A stretch of DNA of 64,000 nucleotides. Source: Chryseobacterium gregarium DSM 19109 (lineage in GTDB: Bacteria; Bacteroidota; Bacteroidia; Flavobacteriales; Weeksellaceae). The notes under the pieces are model-generated. The model worked only from the letters and a program-made list of their open reading frames with translations, searched no databases and was not told the origin of the DNA. The position numbers and the translations under genes were made by a program. Shown here in pieces: positions 37,456 to 46,333 of this stretch. How positions within the stretch are numbered: position 1 is the first letter of the stretch; every line of letters starts with the position of its first letter. The stretch spans positions 126,750-190,749 of the forward strand of contig NZ_KE387264.1 in the NCBI RefSeq assembly GCF_000430845.1. The letters are read 5' to 3'.

Positions 37456-38847
37456 ATGATAAAGAAAACAGTTTTAAAATATACTTTAAATGTTGGGTTA
37501 ATGCTTACAGGATTATCGTTGTCTGCCCAAAATCCCATCATTCAGACCAAATTTACAGCTGACCCTGCACCAATGGTCTACAAAGACACCGTTTTTCTGT
37601 ACACCAGTCACGATGAAGATGATGCTTTCGGATTTAAAATGAAAGACTGGCTGTTGTACACTTCAACCGATATGGTCAACTGGACAGACCACGGCGTTGT
37701 GGCTTCATTAAAGGATTTCAAATGGACAGATCCGGAAAACGGAGCGTGGGCGCCTCAAGTCATCGAAAGAAACGGTAAGTTTTATATGTATTGCCCAATG
37801 CCCGGACAAAGGGGAATCGGTGTTTTGGTGGCGGACAGTCCGTATGGTCCTTTTAAAGATCCTATTGGAAAACCGTTGGTGAAAAATTCAAGTGATGATA
37901 TAGATCCGACTGTTCTCATTGACGACGACGGACAGGCTTATTTGTACTGGGGAAATCCTAATTTATGGTACGTAAAGCTGAATAAGGATATGATTTCTGT
38001 AGACGGACCAGTCGTAAAAGACCCTTCGATTGCCAAAGTCAAGGGTTCGCCCGACCCGTTTCATTATCAGGAAGGACCTTGGGCGTGGAAACGCAACGGA
38101 AATTATTATATGGCGTATGCCTCAACGTGCTGTCCCGAAGGAATCGGTTATGCAATGGGTAAGTCGGCAACCGGTCCGTGGGAATTCAAGGGAATGATTA
38201 TGGATAGTGACAAACGCTCCAACGGAAATCATCCCGGAATCATTGATTACAAAGGAAAATCTTACGTTTTTGGTTTCAATTATAATCTCGGAAAACAAAC
38301 CATAAGCAAGCATTATGAGCGTCGTTCAATCTGTGTGAGCGAAATGATTTACAATGCCGATGGTACAATTCAAAAATTACCGTTTTGGAATCCTGAAGGC
38401 GTAAAAAGAATAGCAACGCTGAATCCTTATGAAAAAGTAGAAGCCGAAACCATCGCCTATAGTGAAGGCTTGAAAACAGAAAAAATGACCGAGTGGGAAA
38501 GAAATAATCCGTACGACACGGGCAAAAAAATTACCGACCGTCTAGTGGTTTCGTCTATTAATAATGGCGATTATCTCAAAGTGCAGGGCGTTGATTTTTC
38601 AAAAGGAACAAAATTTCTGGAAGTATCAGTCGCTTCAATGAATGGCGGAAGTATAGAAATCCATACAGACGCTGTTGATGGACCACTATTAGGAACTGTA
38701 CAAGTTACAGGAAAAGCCGAAGGTGACCTCTTTAAAACCATTCAATCTCCGGTAAAAAATATTAAAGGCGTACACGATGTGTATTTCGTATTCAAAGGTA
38801 GCAAAGACCTTTTCTACTTTGACTGGTGGAAATTTAGTTCAAATTAA
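37456..38847 (+). CDS. GH43 arabinofuranosidase with C-terminal CBM6, copy 1
   Basis: The 463-residue secreted enzyme (signal to about 25, LSLSAQ) has a propeller with Asp in ADPAPMVY, Asp in DDIDPTVL and Glu in YQEGPWAW. From about residue 335 a CBM6-type sandwich follows (EKVEAETIAYSEG to FYFDWWKF). This is the architecture of arabinoxylan arabinofuranohydrolases that take arabinose off xylan. It is paralogous to the genes at 43511 and 44960 (shared NPIIQTxFTADPAPMV start). An odd pair of cysteines, STCCPEG, sits beside the active-site loop in place of glycine-rich segments in the other two copies. Confidence 0.9.
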   Translation: MIKKTVLKYTLNVGLMLTGLSLSAQNPIIQTKFTADPAPMVYKDTVFLYTSHDEDDAFGFKMKDWLLYTSTDMVNWTDHGVVASLKDFKWTDPENGAWAPQVIERNGKFYMYCPMPGQRGIGVLVADSPYGPFKDPIGKPLVKNSSDDIDPTVLIDDDGQAYLYWGNPNLWYVKLNKDMISVDGPVVKDPSIAKVKGSPDPFHYQEGPWAWKRNGNYYMAYASTCCPEGIGYAMGKSATGPWEFKGMIMDSDKRSNGNHPGIIDYKGKSYVFGFNYNLGKQTISKHYERRSICVSEMIYNADGTIQKLPFWNPEGVKRIATLNPYEKVEAETIAYSEGLKTEKMTEWERNNPYDTGKKITDRLVVSSINNGDYLKVQGVDFSKGTKFLEVSVASMNGGSIEIHTDAVDGPLLGTVQVTGKAEGDLFKTIQSPVKNIKGVHDVYFVFKGSKDLFYFDWWKFSSN

Positions 38848-38897
38848 AAGTGATTTGAGTATTAAAAGTAATTAGACATCTCATTTAAATTTCAAAA

Positions 38898-40907
38898 ATG
38901 TACAGATTTAAACTCTTTATTTTCAGTCTCCTATTGCTCGGATGTGGTCTGAATGCACAAAATGTAGTTTGGCTTGATGAGCTCGATCTCAGTGTTTCAA
39001 CGCAAGGTCACGGCAAACCGGGCATCAATACTTCCGTAGCCGGAAAACCATTGACTATTGCCGGAGAAGTTTTCAAAAGAGGTTTCGGAACACACGCCGA
39101 AAGTTCTCTATTGATTAAATTAGATGGGAAAGCAAAGACGTTTACGGCATTGGTCGGACTTGATGATGAGATTAAAGAACAAACTCCGGCAGTGGTTTTT
39201 GAAATTTACGGAGACAACAAAAAGATTTGGTCCAGTGAATTGATGCATCTTGGCGACAAGGCAAAACCTGTATCGGTTTCATTAGAAGGCATTAATCAGC
39301 TGGAATTAGTTATTGCTGATGGCGGAAACGGTCCTTACTATGACCACGCCGATTGGGTCAACGCAAAATTTGAAACGACAGGAGTGAACACCTTAAAAAC
39401 ATTCAATCCAATTTCATCGGAAGAGTATATTTTAACTCCAAAATCTCCTGCAACACCACGAATCAATTCGGCAACAGTTTTCGGCGTGCGTCCCGGTTCT
39501 CCATTCCTGTTCAGAATTCCGGTAACAGGAGAAAGACCAATGACATTCTCTGTAAAAGACCTTCCGAAAGGATTAAAATTGGATTCACAAACCGGAATCA
39601 TCACTGGGAAACTTGATAAAAATGGAATATTTGAAGTCAACTTAATCGCTCAGAATGCAAAAGGAAAAACCTCAAAAAAATTAAAAATAAATTGCGGAGA
39701 CAGGATTGCCCTCACACCAACAATGGGTTGGAACAGCTGGAATTGTTTCGGACTTGAAGTTTCTGCCGATAAAGTAAAACGTGCCACCAATGCCTTGGTC
39801 AAAAGCGGTCTCGCAGACCACGGATGGAGCTACATCAACATTGATGATTCCTGGCAGTACAACCGCGATTCCAAAGACCAGGCAAAAATGCGTGATGAAA
39901 AAGGATTTATCATTCCCAACTCAAAATTCCCCGATATGAAAGGTCTTGCCGATTATGTTCACGCTAACGGATTAAAAATGGGGATTTATTCATCGCCTGG
40001 TCCGTGGACTTGCGGTGGATGTGTCGGAAGCTACGGCTACGAAAGACAGGATGCAGAAAGCTACACAAAATGGGGAATTGATTACTTGAAATACGACTGG
40101 TGCAGTTATGGCGGAGTGATAGACGGTCTGCCGGAAAACGACCCTTTCAAAGTTCCTTCCCTCGCTTTTCAGGGCGGAGGCGACCCGGAAAAAGGAGTAA
40201 AGCCTTTCAAAATAATGGGCGATTTGCTTCGTCGCCAACCGAGAGATATTGTCTACAATCTTTGTCAGTACGGAATGGGAGATGTCTGGAAATGGGGCGA
40301 TAAAGTAAATGCACAGTCTTGGAGGACTACCAATGATATTACTGATACCTGGGCAAGTGTCAAAAACATTGCATTGGCTCAGGACAAAGCCACTCCGTTT
40401 GCAAAACCTGGCAATTGGAATGATGCAGATATGCTTGTCGTAGGTGAAGTTGGTTGGGGAAACCCTCATAAAAGCCGTCTGAAACCTGACGAACAGTATT
40501 TGCACATAAGCCTTTGGAGCATATTTTCAGCGCCGTTGCTCATTGGTTGTGATTTGGAAAAATTAGATGATTTTACATTAAATCTTTTAACGAATGATGA
40601 AGTTATAGCAGTCAATCAGGATGCACTGGGAAAACAAGGGAAGTGTCTGCAAACTATCGGAGAACTGAAAATTTATGTAAAAGAACTGGAAGACGGAAGC
40701 AAAGCGGTTGCATTTGCCAATTTCGGAAGGGAAAAATTGAATATTTCTTACAAAGATTTTTCAAAACTTGGAATATCAGGAAAACAAATCATCCGTGATT
40801 TATGGAGACAAAAAGATATTGCAAAATTAAATACAACTAACGAAAGCCTACCACTGGATATTCCGGCACACGGTGTGGCTTATTATAAATTTAACGGAAT
40901 TAAATAA
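38898..40907 (+). CDS. GH27 alpha-galactosidase with NPCBM and Ig-like domains
   Basis: The 669-residue secreted protein begins MYRFKLFIFSLLLLGCG, which could be a lipoprotein signal (Cys17) or be cleaved at LNAQ. Residues 22-155 form an NPCBM-type domain (GHGKPGINTSVAG, FKRGFGTHAESSL). Residues 175-265 form a putative Ig domain, and the GH27 barrel follows from MGWNSWNCFG. The nucleophile is Asp in YLKYDWCSYGG and the acid/base Asp in RTTNDITDTW. GH27 releases alpha-D-galactose (or beta-L-arabinopyranose) with retention. In complex xylans galactose caps the side chains, which fits beside GH95 and GH97. Confidence 0.92.
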   Translation: MYRFKLFIFSLLLLGCGLNAQNVVWLDELDLSVSTQGHGKPGINTSVAGKPLTIAGEVFKRGFGTHAESSLLIKLDGKAKTFTALVGLDDEIKEQTPAVVFEIYGDNKKIWSSELMHLGDKAKPVSVSLEGINQLELVIADGGNGPYYDHADWVNAKFETTGVNTLKTFNPISSEEYILTPKSPATPRINSATVFGVRPGSPFLFRIPVTGERPMTFSVKDLPKGLKLDSQTGIITGKLDKNGIFEVNLIAQNAKGKTSKKLKINCGDRIALTPTMGWNSWNCFGLEVSADKVKRATNALVKSGLADHGWSYINIDDSWQYNRDSKDQAKMRDEKGFIIPNSKFPDMKGLADYVHANGLKMGIYSSPGPWTCGGCVGSYGYERQDAESYTKWGIDYLKYDWCSYGGVIDGLPENDPFKVPSLAFQGGGDPEKGVKPFKIMGDLLRRQPRDIVYNLCQYGMGDVWKWGDKVNAQSWRTTNDITDTWASVKNIALAQDKATPFAKPGNWNDADMLVVGEVGWGNPHKSRLKPDEQYLHISLWSIFSAPLLIGCDLEKLDDFTLNLLTNDEVIAVNQDALGKQGKCLQTIGELKIYVKELEDGSKAVAFANFGREKLNISYKDFSKLGISGKQIIRDLWRQKDIAKLNTTNESLPLDIPAHGVAYYKFNGIK

Positions 40908-40928
40908 TCACATTCTAAAGTATTTTAT

Positions 40929-43511
40929 ATGAACTGGAAAACGATCATCTACCTTTTTATTCTGTTTCCTTTAATGGTGAACGGACAAGCCTATATCAAT
41001 CATACCGTCAATAAAGATGGTATGATGGTGAAACTGTCAGAAGGTTTTTTGAAAATAAACCCGGTTCATAAAAATGCAGTCAGGATACAATGGATAAAAG
41101 ACTTACCGATAGAAGAGCGTGAGTTTGTTCTTGTGAACAAGCAGGAAATTCCAAAATTTAAATGTTCGGAGAATAAAGATTTTTTAAAGCTTAAATCCGG
41201 AAACGTTACCGTTTTGCTTGATAAAAAAAATTCAAGGCTTACTTTTCTTGATAAAAAAGGAAAAGTGTTGCTGTCTGAAGCAATTAATAGTCGAAAATTA
41301 ACAGACAACACCGTTTCATCCGAACCTTGCTATATTGCAGAACAAGGTTTTGAAACAACACCTGATGAATATCTTTTCGGGTTGGGACAGTTTCAGGATG
41401 GTCATTATAATTTAAAAAATATCAGCAGAAAACTGATTCAGGTCAATAGCCAGATTGCTTTGCCTTTCCTGTATTCCTCCAAAGGATATGGGATTTTGTG
41501 GCATCAGTACGGCTTATCGTGGTTCAATCTGGCGGATAATAATATATTGCTTGAAAAGGATTCATCTTCCAAAGGAGAAGAAAAAGAAGTGACCACGACC
41601 AGCGGAACCGTGAAGGTTTCCCAACAGCAGGCTTCATACAAAGGCAAATTATCCTTAAACAAAGATTCAGAATATACGTTTATGCTGGATTTAGGTGATA
41701 TGGATAATCGCCATCTTTTGGTGATTGACGGAAAACCGGTGATTGACCAGTCCAATCTATGGCTACCTCCAGCTGTAAGCACAAAAATTAGTTTGAAAGC
41801 TGGTGAACATCAGATCCAGGTCGTTTGTAAAGCCACCAACACGCCAACTTTGAAATGGAGCGAAGCGGGCAATCTCACAACTTTCCGCTCTCCAAACAGC
41901 AAAGCTTTGGATTATGTTTTTTTTGCAGGCAATGATACCGATGAGGTGATAGAAGCATATCGTGAAATTTCAGGTGAAGTTCCTATGCTTCCGAAATGGG
42001 CTTTTGGATATTGGCAGTGCCGTGAACGATACACTTCGGCATCGCATCTTGTTGAGACCGTGAAAGAATTCAGAAAAAGAAAATTGCCGATGGATGTGAT
42101 TGTCCAGGATTGGCAATATTGGGGAAAATATGGATGGGGTGTTCCTAAATTTGATGAACAGAATTACCCTGATCCGCAACAGTTTATTAAAGAATTACAT
42201 CAGTTAAATTCAAAATTCTCCGTATCAGTATGGGAAAATTTAGATAAAAAATCGGTCGTTGCAAAAGATTATGAGGGTCTTTACATTCCGGACAGTCCTT
42301 GGATTGATATCTATAATCCGAAAACCCAAAACGTTCATTGGAATGCTTTAAATGATAACCTTTTTAAATATGGAGTCGATTCCTGGTGGATGGATGCCAC
42401 AGAACCGGAAAATGATGCATTGGCGGGGAAAAAAACGTATTTCGGAGCCGGTGAATTTTACAGATTGACTTATCCTTTGTTCGTAAGCCAGGCAGTTTAT
42501 GAAGGTCAAAGGAAAACAAATCCCGATAAAAGAGTGGTGATATTAACACGGTCAGCCTTTCCGGGTCAGCAACGTTACGGGACTATCAATTGGTCGGGAG
42601 ACATCGGCTGGGATTGGGATACCTACAAAAGGCAGATTGTTGCCGAACTCAATTATTCTTTGACCGGAATGCCTTATTGGACAACCGATATCGGTGGCTT
42701 TTTCCGACCAGGCTCTTCTCAGTATACCGACCCGAAATACCACGATATTTTGATGCGTTGGTTTCAGTGGGGTGTCTTTTGTCCGATTTTCAGAACTCAC
42801 GGCTATCAATCCGAAACAGAACCTTGGAAATACGGTGATAAAGTGGAAGGAGAAATGCGTGAATTAATCAATCTGCGATATCAGTTGTTGCCATATATCT
42901 ACAGTCAGTCGTGGGAAGTATCTCACAATAATTCTACGATAATGCGTCCGATGGTGATGGATTTCAAAGATGATTCGGAGGCTCTGAAACAGGCTTATCA
43001 GTATATGTTCGGGAAGTCTATATTGGTTGCTCCTGTTACAATGCCGGAAGCAAAAGATTGGAAAGTATATCTTCCGAATGGAACTTCCTGGTATGACTTC
43101 TGGACGGATAAAAGCTATGACGGCGGACAAAATATAACCGCTGATGCTTCAAAAAACAAAATCCCTTTGTTTACTAAATCAGGTTCTATCATCCCTTCCG
43201 GACCGATAATGCAATATTCTTCCGAAAAATCAAATGAAACAATGACGATTAAAGTTTATTCAGGCAAAAACGGTTTTTTTGAACTTTATGAAGATGAAGG
43301 CGATAACTACAATTACGAAAAAGGAAATTACAGCATAATTCCATTTACCTGGAACGAAAAAAACAAAACTTTGAAGATTGGCTCACGTCAGGGAACTTTT
43401 GAAGGAATCACAGAAAAAAGAACTTTCAACATCAGTGTAATTGGATTGAATGGTAAAACAATAAACAAGACGGTTTTGTATGAAGGTAGTGCTGTAAAGT
43501 CAGAATTTTAA
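40929..43511 (+). CDS. GH31 alpha-xylosidase-like enzyme with PA14 insert
   Basis: The 860-residue secreted enzyme (signal to about 20, MVNGQ) has an N-terminal sandwich interrupted at about residues 212-325 by a PA14-like domain (SYKGKLSLNKDSEYTFML, then AGEHQIQVVCKA). The barrel has nucleophile Asp489 in SWWMDATEP and acid/base Asp558 in NWSGDIGWDW. This insert is known from the alpha-xylosidases of Cellvibrio and Bacteroides xyloglucan loci, where it shapes the site for longer oligosaccharides. Alpha-xylosidase is the first guess; alpha-galactosidase or alpha-glucosidase remain possible. Its stop codon overlaps the next gene's start by 1 bp. Confidence 0.9.
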   Translation: MNWKTIIYLFILFPLMVNGQAYINHTVNKDGMMVKLSEGFLKINPVHKNAVRIQWIKDLPIEEREFVLVNKQEIPKFKCSENKDFLKLKSGNVTVLLDKKNSRLTFLDKKGKVLLSEAINSRKLTDNTVSSEPCYIAEQGFETTPDEYLFGLGQFQDGHYNLKNISRKLIQVNSQIALPFLYSSKGYGILWHQYGLSWFNLADNNILLEKDSSSKGEEKEVTTTSGTVKVSQQQASYKGKLSLNKDSEYTFMLDLGDMDNRHLLVIDGKPVIDQSNLWLPPAVSTKISLKAGEHQIQVVCKATNTPTLKWSEAGNLTTFRSPNSKALDYVFFAGNDTDEVIEAYREISGEVPMLPKWAFGYWQCRERYTSASHLVETVKEFRKRKLPMDVIVQDWQYWGKYGWGVPKFDEQNYPDPQQFIKELHQLNSKFSVSVWENLDKKSVVAKDYEGLYIPDSPWIDIYNPKTQNVHWNALNDNLFKYGVDSWWMDATEPENDALAGKKTYFGAGEFYRLTYPLFVSQAVYEGQRKTNPDKRVVILTRSAFPGQQRYGTINWSGDIGWDWDTYKRQIVAELNYSLTGMPYWTTDIGGFFRPGSSQYTDPKYHDILMRWFQWGVFCPIFRTHGYQSETEPWKYGDKVEGEMRELINLRYQLLPYIYSQSWEVSHNNSTIMRPMVMDFKDDSEALKQAYQYMFGKSILVAPVTMPEAKDWKVYLPNGTSWYDFWTDKSYDGGQNITADASKNKIPLFTKSGSIIPSGPIMQYSSEKSNETMTIKVYSGKNGFFELYEDEGDNYNYEKGNYSIIPFTWNEKNKTLKIGSRQGTFEGITEKRTFNISVIGLNGKTINKTVLYEGSAVKSEF

Positions 43512-44935
43512 TGAAAATAAATCTAACTATGAAAAAAATAAAAATAATAACCAGTTTGGTTTTATGCAGTTTAAGTGCATCGATATTTGCTCAGAATCCG
43601 GTGATCCAGACCCATTTTTCACCAGATCCGGCGCCAATGGTGTACAAAGATAAAATGTATGTCTACACAGGTGACGACATTCCGGGGTTTGATTTTTATT
43701 ATATGACAAAATGGAGGGTACATTCATCTGAAGATATGGTCAACTGGACAGATCACGGTGTTCCTATTTCCCTAGAGTCTTTCAGTTGGGCTCGTGACCG
43801 CGCCTGGGCATCACAATGTATACAGCGAAACGGCAAATTTTATTGGTACATCTGTGCTCAAACCGTTAATAATGATATGGCAATCGGAGTTGCTGTTTCG
43901 GATAGTCCAACAGGACCATTTAAAGATGCGCTTGGAAAACCGCTGATTACAACGGGAAGCTGGGACAATATCGATCCGACGACTTTTATAGATGATGACG
44001 GGCAAGCCTATCTCTATTGGGGTAATGGCCATCTTTTTTATGTGAAACTTAATAAAGATATGGTTTCTTACGCAGGAAAAATTACTGAAATTCCGCAGTC
44101 GGTGGATTCATTTGGTGGACTCAGAAGACCCGGAAAAAGTGATGAGGTTTTGCAAAAGCAAGAGAAATTTGAAGATGTTTTCGTGGAAGGACCTTGGTTT
44201 TATAAGCGTAATAAACAATATTATATGATGTATGCCGGAATGACGGGACGTACAGAATGTCTTTCTTACGCCACGAGCTCATCACCAATAGGTCCCTGGA
44301 AGTATCAGGGCAAAATAATGACCGACCAGCCGACCAACAGCTTCACCAACCACGGCGGAATCATTGATTTCAAAGGGAAATCCTATCTGTTCTATCACAC
44401 CGGATTATTGCCGGGTGCGGGAAGTTATGGAAGGTCGACTGCGATTGAAGAATTCAAATATAATTCAGATGGTAGCATTCCGAAAATCACAATGACCAAA
44501 GAAGGCATTAACCCTGTGGCAACCGTAAATCCTTACAAAAGAAACGAAGCAGAAATGATGGCTTGGTCCGAGAAATGCAAAACTACCGAAAATAAGAAAA
44601 CCGGAGTGTATGTAACTGAAACCCGAGTGAATGGATTCATTAAAGTCCGTTCCGTAGATTTCGGAAATCAGGGAGCTTCTGCGTTTTCAGCATCAATAGC
44701 TTCCGGGATTGATGGCGGAATTCTGGAAGTGCATTTGGACAGTGTCACGGGAATAAAATTAGCACAAATTGACGTACCGAGAACAGGAGGATGGGACGAC
44801 TGGAAAACGTTAACTGCACAGATTTCAGAATCCGTTTCAGGCGTTCACGATGTGTATTTTGTCTTTCAGGGAAAAAATATCACAGCGGGTCGGGAGCTTT
44901 TTAATTTTGATTATTGGAGCTTTCAGAAGAAGTAA
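43511..44935 (+). CDS. GH43 arabinofuranosidase with C-terminal CBM6, copy 2
   Basis: The frame of 474 residues starts in the stop of the GH31 gene; a second ATG at 43529 (MKKIKIITS) gives a cleaner signal peptide (ending SIFAQ) and may be the real start. The propeller shows SPDPAPMVY, NIDPTTFIDDDG and VEGPWFY for the triad, followed by a CBM6 sandwich from about residue 340 (KRNEAEMMAWSE to FNFDYWSF). It is a close paralogue of the next gene, with the same WARDRAWASQCI and FTNHGGIIDFKG segments. Likely acts on arabinose or xylose substituents of xylan. Confidence 0.9.
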   Translation: MKINLTMKKIKIITSLVLCSLSASIFAQNPVIQTHFSPDPAPMVYKDKMYVYTGDDIPGFDFYYMTKWRVHSSEDMVNWTDHGVPISLESFSWARDRAWASQCIQRNGKFYWYICAQTVNNDMAIGVAVSDSPTGPFKDALGKPLITTGSWDNIDPTTFIDDDGQAYLYWGNGHLFYVKLNKDMVSYAGKITEIPQSVDSFGGLRRPGKSDEVLQKQEKFEDVFVEGPWFYKRNKQYYMMYAGMTGRTECLSYATSSSPIGPWKYQGKIMTDQPTNSFTNHGGIIDFKGKSYLFYHTGLLPGAGSYGRSTAIEEFKYNSDGSIPKITMTKEGINPVATVNPYKRNEAEMMAWSEKCKTTENKKTGVYVTETRVNGFIKVRSVDFGNQGASAFSASIASGIDGGILEVHLDSVTGIKLAQIDVPRTGGWDDWKTLTAQISESVSGVHDVYFVFQGKNITAGRELFNFDYWSFQKK

Positions 44936-44959
44936 TGTTGAATATTAATTAATTTTAAA

Positions 44960-46327
44960 ATGAAAATCAATACCATAAAATCTATATTGAGTGCTCTGTT
45001 TCTCGGAGTGGTAGGAAATTTGTCTGCACAGAATCCCATCATTCAGACTGCATTTACAGCCGATCCGGCTCCAATGGTTTTCAATGATCGTTTGTATGTG
45101 TACACGAGTCACGATGAAGACGATTCTACGTGGTTTACGATGAACGACTGGAAACTGTTTTCCACCAATGATATGGTCAATTGGACAGATCACGGTGTTG
45201 TTTTATCGTATAAAGATTTTGATTGGGCAAAACGTGATGCCTGGGCATCGCAATGTATCGAAAGAAACGGCAAATTCTTTATGTATGTACCGATGATTTC
45301 TAAAACCAATAACAAAGGAGCGATTGGTGTTGCGGTTGCCGACAGTCCGTTTGGTCCGTTTCACGACCCGTTGGGAAAACCGCTTGTTCAGAGCGAATGG
45401 GGAGATATCGACCCGACGGTTTTTATAGACGATGACGGTCAGGCACATCTGTATTGGGGAAATCCAAAACTTAAATATGTAAAGCTGAATGAAGATATGA
45501 TTTCTTATTCCGGCGATATTGTTGAGGTTCCGATGACCGAAGAATCTTTCGGAAAAAGAGAAGGAAATCCGGAAAGACCAACGAAATATGAAGAAGGTCC
45601 GTGGCTGTACAAACGCAAAAATTTATATTATCTCTTTTGGCCCGGCGGTGCACTTCCAGAGTTTATAGGTTACTCCACCAGCAAAAATCCGCAAGGTCCT
45701 TGGAAATACGGCGGAATCATAATGCCTGCCGAGGGAAAATCTTTTACCAATCATCCCGGAGTGATTGATTTCAGAGGGAAAACCTATTTTTTCTATCACA
45801 ACGGTGCTTTGCCAGGCGGAAGTGGATTCACAAGGTCGGTCAGTGTGCAGGAATTAGAATTTAATAAAGACGGTTCTATTTCACCTTTCAAAATGACCAA
45901 TGGTATTACGAAAGCTATTGCAACCGTTAATCCTTACGCATTCAATCAGGCGGAGATGATTTCGTGGTCGGAAAATGTAAAATCTTATCAGAATAAAGTC
46001 GCAGGAGTTTTCATTAAAGCAAAGAAAAATGGAGCTTACACAAGCGTAAAAAATATTGATTTTGGGAAAGATGGCGCAACAACTTTTTCTGCAAGAGTCG
46101 GAACCACGCATAACAGCGGAGTAACAATGGACGTTCGTTTAGACAGTTTCGATGGACCGATTGCAGGAACTGTAAAAGTCCCGATGACTGGCGGAGACGA
46201 CCGATATGAAACCGTTAAAATTAATGTATCCAACAAAATTACAGGTATTCATAATCTTTATTTCGTGTTCAATGGCAAAGCGGAAAAAGACATTATGTTT
46301 TTCGATTATTGGATGTTTTCAAAATAA
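44960..46327 (+). CDS. GH43 arabinofuranosidase with C-terminal CBM6, copy 3
   Basis: The 455-residue protein has a signal ending NLSAQ (about 22). The triad is Asp in TADPAPMVF, Asp in DIDPTVFIDDDG and Glu in EEGPWLYKR, with CBM6 from about residue 325 (FNQAEMISWSE to FFDYWMF). It repeats the layout of the genes at 37456 and 43511 and lies 24 bp after the latter, which points to tandem duplication. The active-site loops differ between copies (WPGGALPEF here, MTGRTECL in copy 2, STCCPEG in copy 1), so the three probably recognise different side chains. Confidence 0.9.
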   Translation: MKINTIKSILSALFLGVVGNLSAQNPIIQTAFTADPAPMVFNDRLYVYTSHDEDDSTWFTMNDWKLFSTNDMVNWTDHGVVLSYKDFDWAKRDAWASQCIERNGKFFMYVPMISKTNNKGAIGVAVADSPFGPFHDPLGKPLVQSEWGDIDPTVFIDDDGQAHLYWGNPKLKYVKLNEDMISYSGDIVEVPMTEESFGKREGNPERPTKYEEGPWLYKRKNLYYLFWPGGALPEFIGYSTSKNPQGPWKYGGIIMPAEGKSFTNHPGVIDFRGKTYFFYHNGALPGGSGFTRSVSVQELEFNKDGSISPFKMTNGITKAIATVNPYAFNQAEMISWSENVKSYQNKVAGVFIKAKKNGAYTSVKNIDFGKDGATTFSARVGTTHNSGVTMDVRLDSFDGPIAGTVKVPMTGGDDRYETVKINVSNKITGIHNLYFVFNGKAEKDIMFFDYWMFSK

Positions 46328-46333
46328 ATTAGA

